DNA of 64,000 bases from Aureispira anguillae (GTDB taxonomy: Bacteria > Bacteroidota > Bacteroidia > Chitinophagales > Saprospiraceae). The first letter of the stretch is position 1. Every line of letters starts with the position of its first letter. Made by a program: the position numbers and the translations under genes. The notes below the pieces were generated by a model. That model was not told the DNA's origin. It worked only from the letters and a program-made list of their open reading frames with translations, and did not search any database. Of the stretch, positions 53,782 to 62,643 are shown piece by piece. The stretch lies in the NCBI RefSeq assembly GCF_026000115.1, contig NZ_AP026867.1, forward strand, positions 3,839,716 through 3,903,715, in the 5' to 3' direction.

Positions 53782-55029
53782 CTAATATTTTAACCATTTT
53801 TTGCTACTGCACTCCAATGTTTCTGTATTAATGATTTTAAGGATATAGATTCCACTCAAAAGGGATGAAACATCTATCCTAGTTTCTTTCGTTTTCATTA
53901 CTAGCTGCCCTGTATGGTTATATACTTCAAAACTAAAATCATCGCTCTTATTTTTTAATGCTAGCTGCAAAAAATTATGCGTTGGATTAGGGTAAATATT
54001 CCAATCGTCTTCTCTTTCTATTCTATGGTCAGCTAACGTTCCTATCACAACCGTTTGGCTTATCGTTTGAGCACAGCCATTTTGGTAAGTAGTGAGTGTT
54101 ACAGGGTAACTCCCGATAGAAAGATAGTTATGGGTAGGGTTCCAATCTGTTGAAGTCGTTAAATCCCCAAAATCCCAGACTAAACTATCGATATTTTGAG
54201 AGCCATTATTAAAATTAACCGAATTATTGGTTAGGATATAATTAAAATCTGTAAACTGATCGTAGGTTCCTATTCTCCAATCTGAAAGATTATTCAGAAC
54301 AAGGGTATCTGCTAATTGCTGAAAACTACTTGCTTCCAAAGCCGTCAAAGTGTTGGAGATCGTCGTTCCAGTAGAAGGTTTCTGAAAAATAGATGCATAA
54401 AAGACACAGGCTGCAAGGTAAGACCCCTTGGCATTAGGATGAATATCACCATAACTCCCCCACAACAAATCATTCGGGTTGTTGTTCCAAGCGGTTCTAA
54501 AGGCCTCTCCAACTGGCGCAAAGCCCAATGCTGTGCTATCCGAAAAATATTCCACATTTGATTTTATCAAATCCATAATAGCATTATAATTGGTTAAAGC
54601 TGCTGTTGTATTTCCTGTGACCCCATTGGAAATTTCATAAAAAAGCACTTTTGCGCAAGGACTATGTACATAGATAGAATCCAATAAGATGTTTATCCGC
54701 TGTACAGTAGTTCCTACAGGTGTCCCTCCTACTGCTGCGCCTCCCGAATCGCCTGATCCTGGTTGTAAAACAACATAATCCCACTCTTCTTGTCTAAAAT
54801 GATTGTATACATTGGCATCTCCTACATGATTCAAAAACCCCGTTCCTCCTGGTGCGTACATGGTTACTGCTGTGGTGTCCCCCAAAGAATTCGCAATGGC
54901 CTCAAAAGTAAAGGGCATATTATTAAAGTAGGTAATGCTATTGCCAATAAACAATACCTTGGTGGTGTCTTGGGCTTGTAAAAAAGCACTTGCAAAAAAT
55001 AAAAAAAGATAGATTAGATGTGTTTTCAT
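53782..55029 (-). CDS. T9SS-secreted SGNH/DUF4886-like protein with PKD domain
   Basis: From the ATG at 55029 (415 aa) a signal peptide (LIYLFLFFASAFLQAQ) precedes an SGNH-hydrolase-like domain: KVLFIGNSITYFNNMPFTFE (nucleophile Ser in GNS), GGTGFLNH, DYVVLQPGSGDSGG and GDIHPNAKGSYLAA (catalytic His). This matches DUF4886-type SGNH proteins. A PKD domain follows (VWDFGDLTTSTDWNPTHNYL), then a T9SS sorting domain (NIYPNPTHNFLQLAL ... LLSGIYILKI). It should be a surface esterase or deacetylase-like enzyme, perhaps on polysaccharide. The longer frame start at 55077 would bury the signal peptide. It lies downstream of the riboswitch-controlled propeller gene, beyond a terminator. Confidence 0.85.
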   Translation of the reverse strand: MKTHLIYLFLFFASAFLQAQDTTKVLFIGNSITYFNNMPFTFEAIANSLGDTTAVTMYAPGGTGFLNHVGDANVYNHFRQEEWDYVVLQPGSGDSGGAAVGGTPVGTTVQRINILLDSIYVHSPCAKVLFYEISNGVTGNTTAALTNYNAIMDLIKSNVEYFSDSTALGFAPVGEAFRTAWNNNPNDLLWGSYGDIHPNAKGSYLAACVFYASIFQKPSTGTTISNTLTALEASSFQQLADTLVLNNLSDWRIGTYDQFTDFNYILTNNSVNFNNGSQNIDSLVWDFGDLTTSTDWNPTHNYLSIGSYPVTLTTYQNGCAQTISQTVVIGTLADHRIEREDDWNIYPNPTHNFLQLALKNKSDDFSFEVYNHTGQLVMKTKETRIDVSSLLSGIYILKIINTETLECSSKKWLKY

Positions 55030-55149
55030 TGTATCTATTTCTGCTTTTAGCTGATTAATAACTTGTTTTTTTAACATTAAAAATGTTAATGTTCCTTGAT
55101 TCTAAAAGTAACCCTTTTGTTAGACCTGTTTTGGTATATGGGGATAAAA

Positions 55150-55187
55150 AAGAAGCCATCAAAAACGACTGTTTTTGATGGCTTCTC
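55150..55187 (-). terminator. Terminator after the beta-propeller gene
   Basis: A perfect 15-bp stem (55152-55166 with 55171-55185) with a 4-base loop follows the stop at 55212 on the minus strand. The tail toward lower coordinates reads TTTTTTATCCC on the minus strand. Confidence 0.85.
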
Positions 55188-55211
55188 TAAGAACATCTTA
55201 TTTTTTAAAAT

Positions 55212-56522
55212 CTATTGCTTTACAAATTGTTGTGTTCTCATTACCCCTTCCTTATTGACAACTGCCAAAAAGTATACGCCAGCAGGCAAATGAGCTACAT
55301 CAAGGGTTGTTGTTGAGGCGGTAGATGTTTGTGCCAATACTTGCTGACCTACTTGATTAATCACCAATAGGCTTACTTCTTCAGCAGCTTCTAAATTTAC
55401 GGTCAAAATAGTTTGTACAGGATTAGGCATAATACTATAATTTAGTTCATCCTTGCCTGCCAACTGTACCGTACCAGAAATGGTATGAGAAACAATAGCC
55501 AACGCTTCTGGTGAAAATCCAACTTGGAACATTCCAACACTATCTCCATTCATGTCGTAAATTCTACCTTTGTTTTGCGTTTGGTCAGAATAATTAATAT
55601 GACTCACACAGAAATTATTATTAAAGGTATCCATAACAAAGGCAAAACTACCCGAAATATTAACAAGATTAGCCGTTACGATAGCGTTGGTCGATAAGTT
55701 ATAACTTCCTACCCCACTATCATAAGGAAAATACCAAACACCTGCTCCTTTTGTAAAGGCAGTTGGTCCATAAGCAGCTGGTTTTAGATCCATTCCCCCC
55801 GCTGCTGCTTGTGTAGATTTAGCCAAGGTTTGTGTATTATAACTAGAAATAGTGTTGCTGGAACCATTAATAGCATAGACCATATCCCCCTCTGCAACTA
55901 AGCGCCCGATTTCTTCTCCAGTAGTAGATAAGGTATCATAACGCACTAGCGAAAAGTTTGTTAGATCAACAACAGCAAGGTATCCAAGCGTATCTCCCCA
56001 ACCTACTGTTTTATCGTTATTTTGAGCAATATAAGCATAGTCTCCTATTACTACAAAATCATCTGCTGGCTTCGTCACTTGTGGAATACTATCCACTAAT
56101 GACAAATCGGAAGTATTAAAGATGTGAAAATGGTGATTGTATGCACCTGTCCAGCCCCAAGGCTCATACCAGTTGCCCACCAATAAATGACCGCCATGAA
56201 CCGCCAATTTAACGGTACTAGCTCCGCCAAAAGCATTAGCAGCTACTTTGGTCTTAGTCGTCCAATCATACTTTACAATACTATCCTGCGCTGCAACATA
56301 AGCATATTGACCATCAACCACAATATCTTGAATAGAGGTGGTTCCTATCGTTCCCATGTTGATGGCAGTACCTGAGTTTAGATCTTCAATAGTTGTATTG
56401 GCATTCGTTACACCAAAAATACCACCATTAACAACAATAATCGCTTCATTTTGAGCCATAATAGTTGTGATAGTTCCTAACAATAAGCCAATTAAAAATG
56501 TAAATTTTACTAAGGATTGCAT
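55212..56522 (-). CDS. T9SS-sorted beta-propeller protein under a cobalamin riboswitch (BtuG-like)
   Basis: The 436-aa protein has a signal peptide (FLIGLLLGTITTIMAQ). The propeller-like blades include AIIVVNGGIFGVTNANTTIE, SIQDIVVDGQYAYVAAQDSI, VKLAVHGGHLLVGNWYEPWG, DFVVIGDYAYIAQNNDK and GRLVAEGDMVYAINGSS. A T9SS sorting domain ends it (SIMPNPVQTILTVNL ... LPAGVYFLAVVNKEG ... FVKQ). BtuG-type proteins of gut Bacteroides are surface lipoprotein propellers of the DUF5074 kind that capture cobalamin. This one has the same fold plan but is attached through T9SS instead of lipid. A cobalamin riboswitch directly upstream supports a vitamin-B12 role. Binding itself is inference. Confidence 0.82.
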   Translation of the reverse strand: MQSLVKFTFLIGLLLGTITTIMAQNEAIIVVNGGIFGVTNANTTIEDLNSGTAINMGTIGTTSIQDIVVDGQYAYVAAQDSIVKYDWTTKTKVAANAFGGASTVKLAVHGGHLLVGNWYEPWGWTGAYNHHFHIFNTSDLSLVDSIPQVTKPADDFVVIGDYAYIAQNNDKTVGWGDTLGYLAVVDLTNFSLVRYDTLSTTGEEIGRLVAEGDMVYAINGSSNTISSYNTQTLAKSTQAAAGGMDLKPAAYGPTAFTKGAGVWYFPYDSGVGSYNLSTNAIVTANLVNISGSFAFVMDTFNNNFCVSHINYSDQTQNKGRIYDMNGDSVGMFQVGFSPEALAIVSHTISGTVQLAGKDELNYSIMPNPVQTILTVNLEAAEEVSLLVINQVGQQVLAQTSTASTTTLDVAHLPAGVYFLAVVNKEGVMRTQQFVKQ

Positions 56523-56639
56523 AGCAATTAAATTTAAATGAAAAAAAATTTTACTATGCTAACAGAAAAGAAGCTAGCCCTATCCTGAAAAAGATATATC
56601 TAGCCCAATAGAGGAAGGCAAAAGACTCCTATACTGGTT

Positions 56640-56805
56640 GCTTCAATCCACGAAAGCATTGCCAATAATGACATAGGCAGGTCTCCTGACTCATAGTCTA
56701 TTGATAAAACTACTTACAGTTGCGGGACAGCTCAAGACTTACACTTGATTCCCTTTTAATTCTAATTCTAACCTAAAAGTTAAAATCAAAAACCTACATC
56801 TCTAA
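56640..56805 (-). ncRNA. Cobalamin (B12) riboswitch
   Basis: Read on the minus strand, the region carries the conserved core of cobalamin riboswitches in order: GGGAATC (near 56757-56763), GAGCTGTCCCGCAACTGTAAG (B12-box core, 56712-56732), a variable arm, and GAGTCAGGAGACCTGCCT (56675-56692). The downstream GCAATGCTTTCGTGGATTGA is also typical. It lies about 120 bases before the start of the propeller gene and beyond the terminator of the gene at 56895, so it must control the propeller gene. In this class, bound adenosylcobalamin or a related form lowers expression. Confidence 0.93.
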
Positions 56806-56819
56806 AGTTGCCGCAAAAC

Positions 56820-56863
56820 TAAAGAACCTTTTGATTTTTTGTGCATCAAAAGGTTCTTTTTTT
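56820..56863 (-). terminator. Terminator of the arrestin-like gene
   Basis: AAAGAACCTTTTGAT (56821-56835) and ATCAAAAGGTTCTTT (56845-56859) are exact complements around a 9-base loop with T runs. It lies past the stop at 56895 and separates that gene from the riboswitch. Confidence 0.85.
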
Positions 56864-56894
56864 ATTTATAAGATGATATTATTTTAATTCTTAA

Positions 56895-57359
56895 TTAATC
56901 AAAAATAATTTTTGCTTTAGTAATTGGATTCCAAGCCCCGCCTTCAACAATTGCCTCTGCTTCAATCCTGTAATCTGATTGAACGCCTTTCATCGATTTC
57001 ATTAAACGCACTAAACCTCGGCGCATCGGTCCCTTTGAGGCTCGTTTGTCCATTGCAGATTCAACGGGATTAAACTCCAACTTAAAAAACAACATTTGTG
57101 AATTGCCATCGCTTACTTCAATAGCCTTATTATATTCCCAAGTCCCCAATAGATATTCATCAATGCGCTTCTCCTCTCCTCTTCCTCGAGTATAAACTTC
57201 TATAAATTTTAGCTTAATCGCTAATACTTTCTCTGGGCGTTTCGAGTAGACTTCAATTTCACCATTAATTGTTTCAACATCATGAGGGTAAGTAGGTAGT
57301 ACATGCAACCTTATTTTTGTTCCCTCTATGCCAAACCATTTTTTTACCTTTCCAAACAT
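56895..57359 (-). CDS. Spo0M/arrestin-like protein
   Basis: From the ATG at 57359 (154 aa) the protein starts MFGKVKKWFGIEGTKIRLHV, followed by HDVETINGEIEVYSKRPEKV, AIKLKFIEVYTRGRGEEKR, and a later strand YRIEAEAIVEGGAWNPITKA. Alternating beta strands and the FGKVKKWFGIEG opening resemble Spo0M-type proteins, which have an arrestin fold and influence sporulation or cell shape in Bacillus. In a non-sporulating organism the role is unknown. No signal peptide. The longer frame from 57401 adds 14 residues without a family match. Confidence 0.6.
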   Translation of the reverse strand: MFGKVKKWFGIEGTKIRLHVLPTYPHDVETINGEIEVYSKRPEKVLAIKLKFIEVYTRGRGEEKRIDEYLLGTWEYNKAIEVSDGNSQMLFFKLEFNPVESAMDKRASKGPMRRGLVRLMKSMKGVQSDYRIEAEAIVEGGAWNPITKAKIIFD

Positions 57360-57525
57360 ATAATAAACTATTTTAATTAGGGCTTTTTCTGATTTTATCA
57401 ATTGTCATCAACTACAATATAAGTAGTGTCATCAAGAATATCAACACTTCATTTGCAAAAGTTGTTCCCTCAATCTTAAAACAAATAGATAAAATATTGG
57501 CTTAGAAATTTAATGGCTAGGAAAA

Positions 57526-57912
57526 TCAGCCTAGTTCACGCCAACGCCAAGCACGCACAATAATCAAGAGCATGCAAATGGTTTCAATGCTGGCAAAGAA
57601 AATATAATGAACGGTCAAAGACCCGCCCCCTATTACAAATAAAATGGTTATAATCGCTGCTAAAATATTCGCCCAACGATTAATAGAATAAGGTAATCGC
57701 CTAGAAAGATAAATCATCAGAATTGGTATTTCTACCAAAACGGCAAAAATCAATAATAGGGAATCCGTCATTTCTATTTCCATAGAATTGTTCACGATCT
57801 TTTTTAGAACGCCAGGCGTAATAAAACCAAGAATATCAGCAAAAGCCATTGTAAACATAACTACGATCCATAAGGTAGATAAATCTACTCTTGTTTCTAA
57901 TTGTTTATTCAT
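57526..57912 (-). CDS. Small four-helix membrane protein (DUF6326-like)
   Basis: The 128-aa protein has four membrane segments: LSTLWIVVMFTMAFADILGF, LLLIFAVLVEIPILMIYLS, WANILAAIITILFVIGGGSL and YIFFASIETICMLLIIVRAW. The pattern DLSTLWIVVMFNM...ADI near the start is that of DUF6326. No function is known. It is 93 bases downstream of a Crp-type regulator, its probable controller or co-transcribed partner. Confidence 0.7.
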   Translation of the reverse strand: MNKQLETRVDLSTLWIVVMFTMAFADILGFITPGVLKKIVNNSMEIEMTDSLLLIFAVLVEIPILMIYLSRRLPYSINRWANILAAIITILFVIGGGSLTVHYIFFASIETICMLLIIVRAWRWRELG

Positions 57913-58005
57913 TTTGTATTTATTTTAGTAAAAAAAACAATACAAAATTAACAGCTTAAATAGTTTGGTTCATTGACTTGGGTTAAGAAATCAAGGAAGC
58001 AAGCC

Positions 58006-58587
58006 TCAGCTTTTCTTTTGGTTGAATAGTCGCTTTCGAATACGACTCAATGACTCAGGCTTAATACCTAGATAACTCGCTAATTGATATTGAGGAACTC
58101 GTTGGATAAGGTCTGCTCTAGTCTCCATCAAATGAACGTATCGTTGTTCTGGGCTAGAATGCATGTATTTATCAAAAGAAGTTTGTTGTTCAGAGAGCTG
58201 TTGTTCAGCCATTACTCTACAAAGGCTTTCAAATCTTGGAAATTGCTCAAAAAAAGATTGCTCCATATCTGTTGTTGATACACATAAAATACAATCTTCT
58301 ACACAGGTCAAATAATATTCGGAAGCAATTCCTGTAATACAACACTGTGGACTAATCCCCTGTTTTTCGGTATAAAAAGCAGTTGTTTTTTCTTCTCCAT
58401 CGACCAAATAATAAGTTCTCAAACATCCCTTTAATACAAAATAGCTCTTATTTGAAACGACTCCTTCCTTCAATAAAACAGTCCCCTTTTTGTATTTTTT
58501 AATCAAATCAAGCTGAATCAGTTGATGTGCCTCTTCTTCTGTAAGTGTAATATATTGAGACAGGTATTTAAATAATTCATCTTCCAT
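58006..58587 (-). CDS. Crp/Fnr-family transcriptional regulator
   Basis: The 193-aa protein has an N-terminal cyclic-nucleotide-binding-like beta-roll (KKYKKGTVLLKEGVVSNKSY, FVLKGCLRTYYLVDGEEKTT) and a C-terminal winged helix-turn-helix (RVPQYQLASYLGIKPESLSR, then IRKRLF). It resembles the Bacteroidota Crp-like proteins that often sit next to small membrane or isomerase genes. The residues that would bind phosphate of cAMP are not preserved, so another ligand or none is possible. Cysteines are scattered, without an Fnr-type cluster arrangement. Confidence 0.9.
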   Translation of the reverse strand: MEDELFKYLSQYITLTEEEAHQLIQLDLIKKYKKGTVLLKEGVVSNKSYFVLKGCLRTYYLVDGEEKTTAFYTEKQGISPQCCITGIASEYYLTCVEDCILCVSTTDMEQSFFEQFPRFESLCRVMAEQQLSEQQTSFDKYMHSSPEQRYVHLMETRADLIQRVPQYQLASYLGIKPESLSRIRKRLFNQKKS

Positions 58588-58705
58588 TTATTACTGTTTT
58601 ATCTATGCCAATATAACTTGGTTGATTAGCAACTACTCACTAACCAACCAAGCCCCTAAAAGGACTGCCTTTATTAAATCAATGAGATTTTATGGCTAAA
58701 TGACC

Positions 58706-60265
58706 TTATAAAATTAAGAATTTTTTGTGGTAAACTCCTGTAGAAGTTGACAAGGCCAAAATATAAGTTCCTCTTGTTAAGCTGGCTACATTCAACTTAA
58801 ATTGATTGACTCCTTCTTGGATTGATGAAGCAGGATAAGTTTCAAGTACTCGACCATCTACGGCTAATAATTTAAAAGTTCCATTTTCAATATTGGCAGC
58901 AGCTACTTCTACCGTTATTTCACTCGCACTTGCAGGATTAGGATAAATGGCTAATTCTACTTTTGATTGATTGTCGGTTAATTTTTGCAAGTTTGTGAGC
59001 TGCCCAAATTTAAACATATAAAAAGTAGATAGATCAGAACAAGTATAATAATCATTTAATGGTTTTATGCGCCAAGCATAGGTGCTGTTAAGGTTTAAAG
59101 AATTCACTAAAATATTATAAGAAGTTCCCGAAACGGTCAATTTAGCAATTGGACTAGTCGTATTCGCAGCAATTCCTCCAATCGTATTAAAGATTTCAAG
59201 GTAATAACTTGTAGCCCCAGGAACAGGATTCCAAGACAAAGTTACAAACCCACCTGATGCAGCAATTGTTTGTCCAGCCAATGGGCTAATTGGAGAAAAT
59301 TGAGCTCCGCTCAAGCTAGTTGCCGTAGAAGCTGGTGCCGAAAAATTAGTCCAATTTCTAGAAATAATATCTGCCAAAACAGCATTCTGTTGATCGTTTG
59401 TAAACGTTCTTCGGCAAACATAAGCGAAATAAGACATGAGATTAGAATCGCTAGGAGAAATAATAATACTATCTGGATCTCTAGCCACTAAGCCAGTAGC
59501 AGAATAAGGGCAAGATTCTCTAGTTGTATAATAATCTGCTGGCGTATCACAAAAACCATCTGCTGCGGTATTACAATTGGCAGTAGGCCCAGTACGAGCC
59601 TCGTATTCTACCAGTTTACCTCCGATATAAACAGGTGCTTTTGTTCCTCCATACAATGCTTGGTAATCTTTATTTTCCCAGCCATAAAACGTATGTGGTA
59701 GCGTAAAAAAGTGCCCAATTTCATGAGAACAAGTATTCGTTGTAGCACTAACTTGTGCATTCAACATAAATACAAAATCGTTGATACCTCCAGAATAAAA
59801 ACTAGCTCTTGGATTGTTCACCGATCTTCCTACGTAGATATTCAGTGTATTCGGAACTTTATTGTTGCGCATGGCCATTTTAGCACCATTCGAAAAGGCG
59901 TTATCGTGTATCGACTGCAAATCTAGATAAGTAATAGGGCTGTTTAAATAAAACTGAATATTCTGACTCGCATAATCATTATTTAGGTCACAAAACATTG
60001 CATAAATACTCAGTTCACTAGTATATCCATTTCCATTATCATCTCCAACATTACGAATGGTAACAGGAATCCAAGTAATGGTACGACGCTGTTGAAGGGC
60101 TTCAATAGCATTAGGGTGAACTGTTGCCCGATTATCCAACATTCGTTGTTTAACGATTCCTCCTTCTATTAAGTCAAGCCCGCATTCTAAAGAGTGTTGA
60201 ACCTGCCCTTGCAAAGTTTTTCCGATGCATAAAATAGTCAAAATGCCAAAAAGTACTGCTTTCAT
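58706..60265 (-). CDS. M43-type (pappalysin-like) metalloprotease, T9SS-secreted, copy 1
   Basis: The 519-aa protein has a signal peptide and a prodomain-like N-terminal part. The metalloprotease domain has SHEIGHFFTLPHTFYGWENK (HExxHxxxxxH zinc site with Glu catalytic) and a later SNLMSYFAYVC (Met-turn). CDTPADYY and Cys-rich segments are shared by its paralogues. A fibronectin-like module follows (SWNPVPGATSYYLEIF ... YAWRIKPLND), then a T9SS sorting domain (AIYPNPASASEITVEV ... LTRGTYILAL). It is a secreted or surface-anchored protease with protein targets unknown. Two further copies stand behind it on the same strand. Confidence 0.9.
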   Translation of the reverse strand: MKAVLFGILTILCIGKTLQGQVQHSLECGLDLIEGGIVKQRMLDNRATVHPNAIEALQQRRTITWIPVTIRNVGDDNGNGYTSELSIYAMFCDLNNDYASQNIQFYLNSPITYLDLQSIHDNAFSNGAKMAMRNNKVPNTLNIYVGRSVNNPRASFYSGGINDFVFMLNAQVSATTNTCSHEIGHFFTLPHTFYGWENKDYQALYGGTKAPVYIGGKLVEYEARTGPTANCNTAADGFCDTPADYYTTRESCPYSATGLVARDPDSIIISPSDSNLMSYFAYVCRRTFTNDQQNAVLADIISRNWTNFSAPASTATSLSGAQFSPISPLAGQTIAASGGFVTLSWNPVPGATSYYLEIFNTIGGIAANTTSPIAKLTVSGTSYNILVNSLNLNSTYAWRIKPLNDYYTCSDLSTFYMFKFGQLTNLQKLTDNQSKVELAIYPNPASASEITVEVAAANIENGTFKLLAVDGRVLETYPASSIQEGVNQFKLNVASLTRGTYILALSTSTGVYHKKFLIL

Positions 60266-60656
60266 AATTGTTTTTTCCGCTTTATAATTAGATGGTTTTA
60301 GGATTTTTAGCCCCCCTTTTTATTTTTCGTTCTTTGACAACTCTGCCACGACCACGTAGCCCCCAACTTGCTGGCTCACGAGTGATTACGGCGTATCTAA
60401 GCTAATCGTGTAGAAATTTTAATTAACAGGCTTAATTATGCCATTTGGGCATTAGATTTTAGAAATTGGGAATAAGAAACGATTAGAGTTTTTAACTATT
60501 TAGGGTAGAAAACCGATTAGACCTACAATATCCTATATTTTATACGCTACTGCAAGATCTTTTAATATCTAGTGAACAGTTCTAATGCTAAGAAACACCC
60601 TCCCATAAGCCATGGAGGATGTTTCTTAATAATATTTAATCTATAGTTCTTTATTG
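60266..60656. other. Intergenic region between proteases
   Basis: There are 391 bases. About 60336-60420 has short matches to the palindromic element (GTTCTTTGACA, GGCTCACG, TCGTGT). A terminator for the next protease lies at 60590-60632. The promoter of copy 1 should be near 60300 on the minus strand. Confidence 0.4.
60590..60632 (-). terminator. Terminator of protease copy 2
   Basis: AAGAAACA (60590-60597) pairs with TGTTTCTT (60620-60627), with an inner CTCC/GGAG pairing, past the stop at 60657. Confidence 0.6.
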
Positions 60657-62213
60657 TTATCGTTGAATCACAAATTTTTGTTGCACCGCCCCTCGCTCAG
60701 TAGCTACAACCGCAACATACATTCCATTAGGAATATCCCCTGCTGGAATTTGGATCAGGTTATCTCCTTGATGAATGGTTTGTTTGGTTATTGCAATCAT
60801 TTCTTTGCCATTCATCGCATAAATGCGAATTGACCCGACTAGTTCCTCCGCAGTATAAATGGCCAAAGGAATATCAGTAGCTGTAATTGGATTGTTGTTA
60901 ACTTTTAAATTCATTTGCTTTTCAATAGACAAATCTTTTATAGCAGTTGTTGTATTGGTCTCAAATTTATTAAACGCAGAAACAGCCGCACAAGTTGAAT
61001 ATTGATTTAAAGCCTTTACTCTCCAAGCATAATGCGTCCCAACGGTTAAACCAGCCGTAGACAAATCATAATGACTATTTCCACTTGTCACCAAGCCTTT
61101 AAAAATCACATTGGTATAATCTGGCACCCAAAACCCTGGTAATTTAGTTCCATAAACTTCCAAATAATACCAAGTTGCTCCAGGAACGTTAGACCAATCT
61201 AAACGAAGCGTAGATCCAGCAATAGAGGCCAAGCCATTGTTCATTGGTGCAGTTGCAGATGCTACTCCTGTGACAGTTGCACTGCTAGGAGGCGTTGTTG
61301 ATACCCAAGTGGTAGCAGCAACATCTACAGCAATGGCTGTTTTTTGTTCTTGTGAGAACCCCGTTTGACACATATCATTATAATAAGACATGATATTTCC
61401 CTCATCAGGGTCTAGCGTTGCTCCAGTAGTATCTAGCGTTGCAGGCGTAAAATTACAGATTTGGATAGCAGCAGTAGAATGATAATCGGCCTCCGTATCA
61501 CAGAATCCATCCGCAGCAACGGCACAGTTGGCTCCTGCCCCTCTAGTCACCAACTCGGTATATTCCCCATTAACCATAATAGGGGCACGAACACCATTGT
61601 ATAAGACCTCTGCATCTTCTCCTTCCCAACCATAAAACGTATGTGGAATTTGAAAATAATGAGCGATTTCGTGCGCTTCTGTTTTTGCTGTGCTAGACAA
61701 CATCGGTTGTTGTAAAAACACAAAATCTCCATTCGGATCGTAATAACTCAAATACCCCGAAGCAGGATAATAGGTAGATCGACCAATATAAATGTTTAAA
61801 GTATTGGGAACCTTTTGTTGCTGCATTTCTAGTTTTGCTTGAAATGTATTTGAGTTAGCATCCAAAGCATTAGAAGTCATATTGATAATTTGACCATAAA
61901 TATAAAATTGAATATTTTGATCTGCATAAATCGCATTTAAACCACAGATAGAGTTTAGGATAACATCTACCTCCGTTCTTCCTTCTCCCGAAGTATTGGC
62001 AGCATTATGAATGGTTATAGGCACATAAGTTGTCGTTCTAGAAGCCATCAAACCAGCCACTTCTTGTCTAGAATACAACTGGCGATTGTTCATTAAATGT
62101 TGCTTAATCATTGCTCCTTCCGCAAGCCCTACCCCACATTTAAATTGTTCCTGCGCTTGCAAAAACATGGTACACAAAAGGGCAATGGCACATGATATGA
62201 GTACTTTTTTCAT
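60657..62213 (-). CDS. M43-type metalloprotease, T9SS-secreted, copy 2
   Basis: The 518-aa protein has a signal peptide (VLISCAIALLCTMFLQAQ). It shares the N-terminal region YVPITIHNAANTSGEGRTEV, the zinc motif AHEIAHYFQIPHTFYGWEGE and the Met-turn NIMSYYNDMC with the other copies. The fibronectin-like module (RLDWSNVPGATWYYLEVYG) and a C-terminal beta-sandwich domain (SIRIYAMNGKEMIAITKQTI ... IPNGMYVAVVATERG ... KFVIQR) follow. The third zinc His is kept, but the Gly of HExxHxxG is replaced by Gln, as in several divergent M43 members. Activity is likely. Confidence 0.9.
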   Translation of the reverse strand: MKKVLISCAIALLCTMFLQAQEQFKCGVGLAEGAMIKQHLMNNRQLYSRQEVAGLMASRTTTYVPITIHNAANTSGEGRTEVDVILNSICGLNAIYADQNIQFYIYGQIINMTSNALDANSNTFQAKLEMQQQKVPNTLNIYIGRSTYYPASGYLSYYDPNGDFVFLQQPMLSSTAKTEAHEIAHYFQIPHTFYGWEGEDAEVLYNGVRAPIMVNGEYTELVTRGAGANCAVAADGFCDTEADYHSTAAIQICNFTPATLDTTGATLDPDEGNIMSYYNDMCQTGFSQEQKTAIAVDVAATTWVSTTPPSSATVTGVASATAPMNNGLASIAGSTLRLDWSNVPGATWYYLEVYGTKLPGFWVPDYTNVIFKGLVTSGNSHYDLSTAGLTVGTHYAWRVKALNQYSTCAAVSAFNKFETNTTTAIKDLSIEKQMNLKVNNNPITATDIPLAIYTAEELVGSIRIYAMNGKEMIAITKQTIHQGDNLIQIPAGDIPNGMYVAVVATERGAVQQKFVIQR

Positions 62214-62643
62214 ACTGTTTTGTTTTGAATTTTGGTAATGGTCTATACATCATAACCTTACTGTTCCGACTGAATAAGAAAAAGAGTTGTTGTTTTTATC
62301 AATAGTTTTAAGTTGTATATTTCAAAAAAACATACAACTATTCTATTTTAATATTTTCCTTATACTACTGAGGGACAACCAATTAAGAGTTATAAATATA
62401 CTAAATAGCTCAAGATTAAGAAAAAAAGAGCATTCTTTTTCATCTAAAGTGAAAAAATATAGACTTCGTGAGGGATAAAATTGATGTGGAATACCTACCA
62501 AAAATAAGTAATTCTAAGAGAGCATGCAAGTAATTGGCTTGTTTTGACAAAAGTTATTTGATTTCTTTTACAAAAAAAGAGGATACCCTTCTTTGAGGCA
62601 TCCTCTAATTTATGCGTTTCTGCAATAGCTATTTTGTCAACGG
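62214..62643. other. Intergenic region between protease copies 2 and 3
   Basis: There are 430 bases. A short plus-strand frame (62287-62478) has no features of a real gene. A terminator-like hairpin belonging to copy 3 is near 62579-62607. Otherwise nothing is recognised. Confidence 0.45.
62572..62610 (-). terminator. Terminator of protease copy 3
   Basis: AGAGGAT (62579-62585) pairs with ATCCTCT (62601-62607), with inner CCTT/GAGG pairing, located past the stop at 62644 and followed by T residues on the minus strand. Confidence 0.65.

Noticed and set aside
62287-62478. 63-aa plus-strand ORF between protease copies
   Set aside because: It is hydrophobic then basic by chance in A/T-rich DNA, with no ribosome-binding context or family resemblance, and it lies in the leader of a divergent gene.
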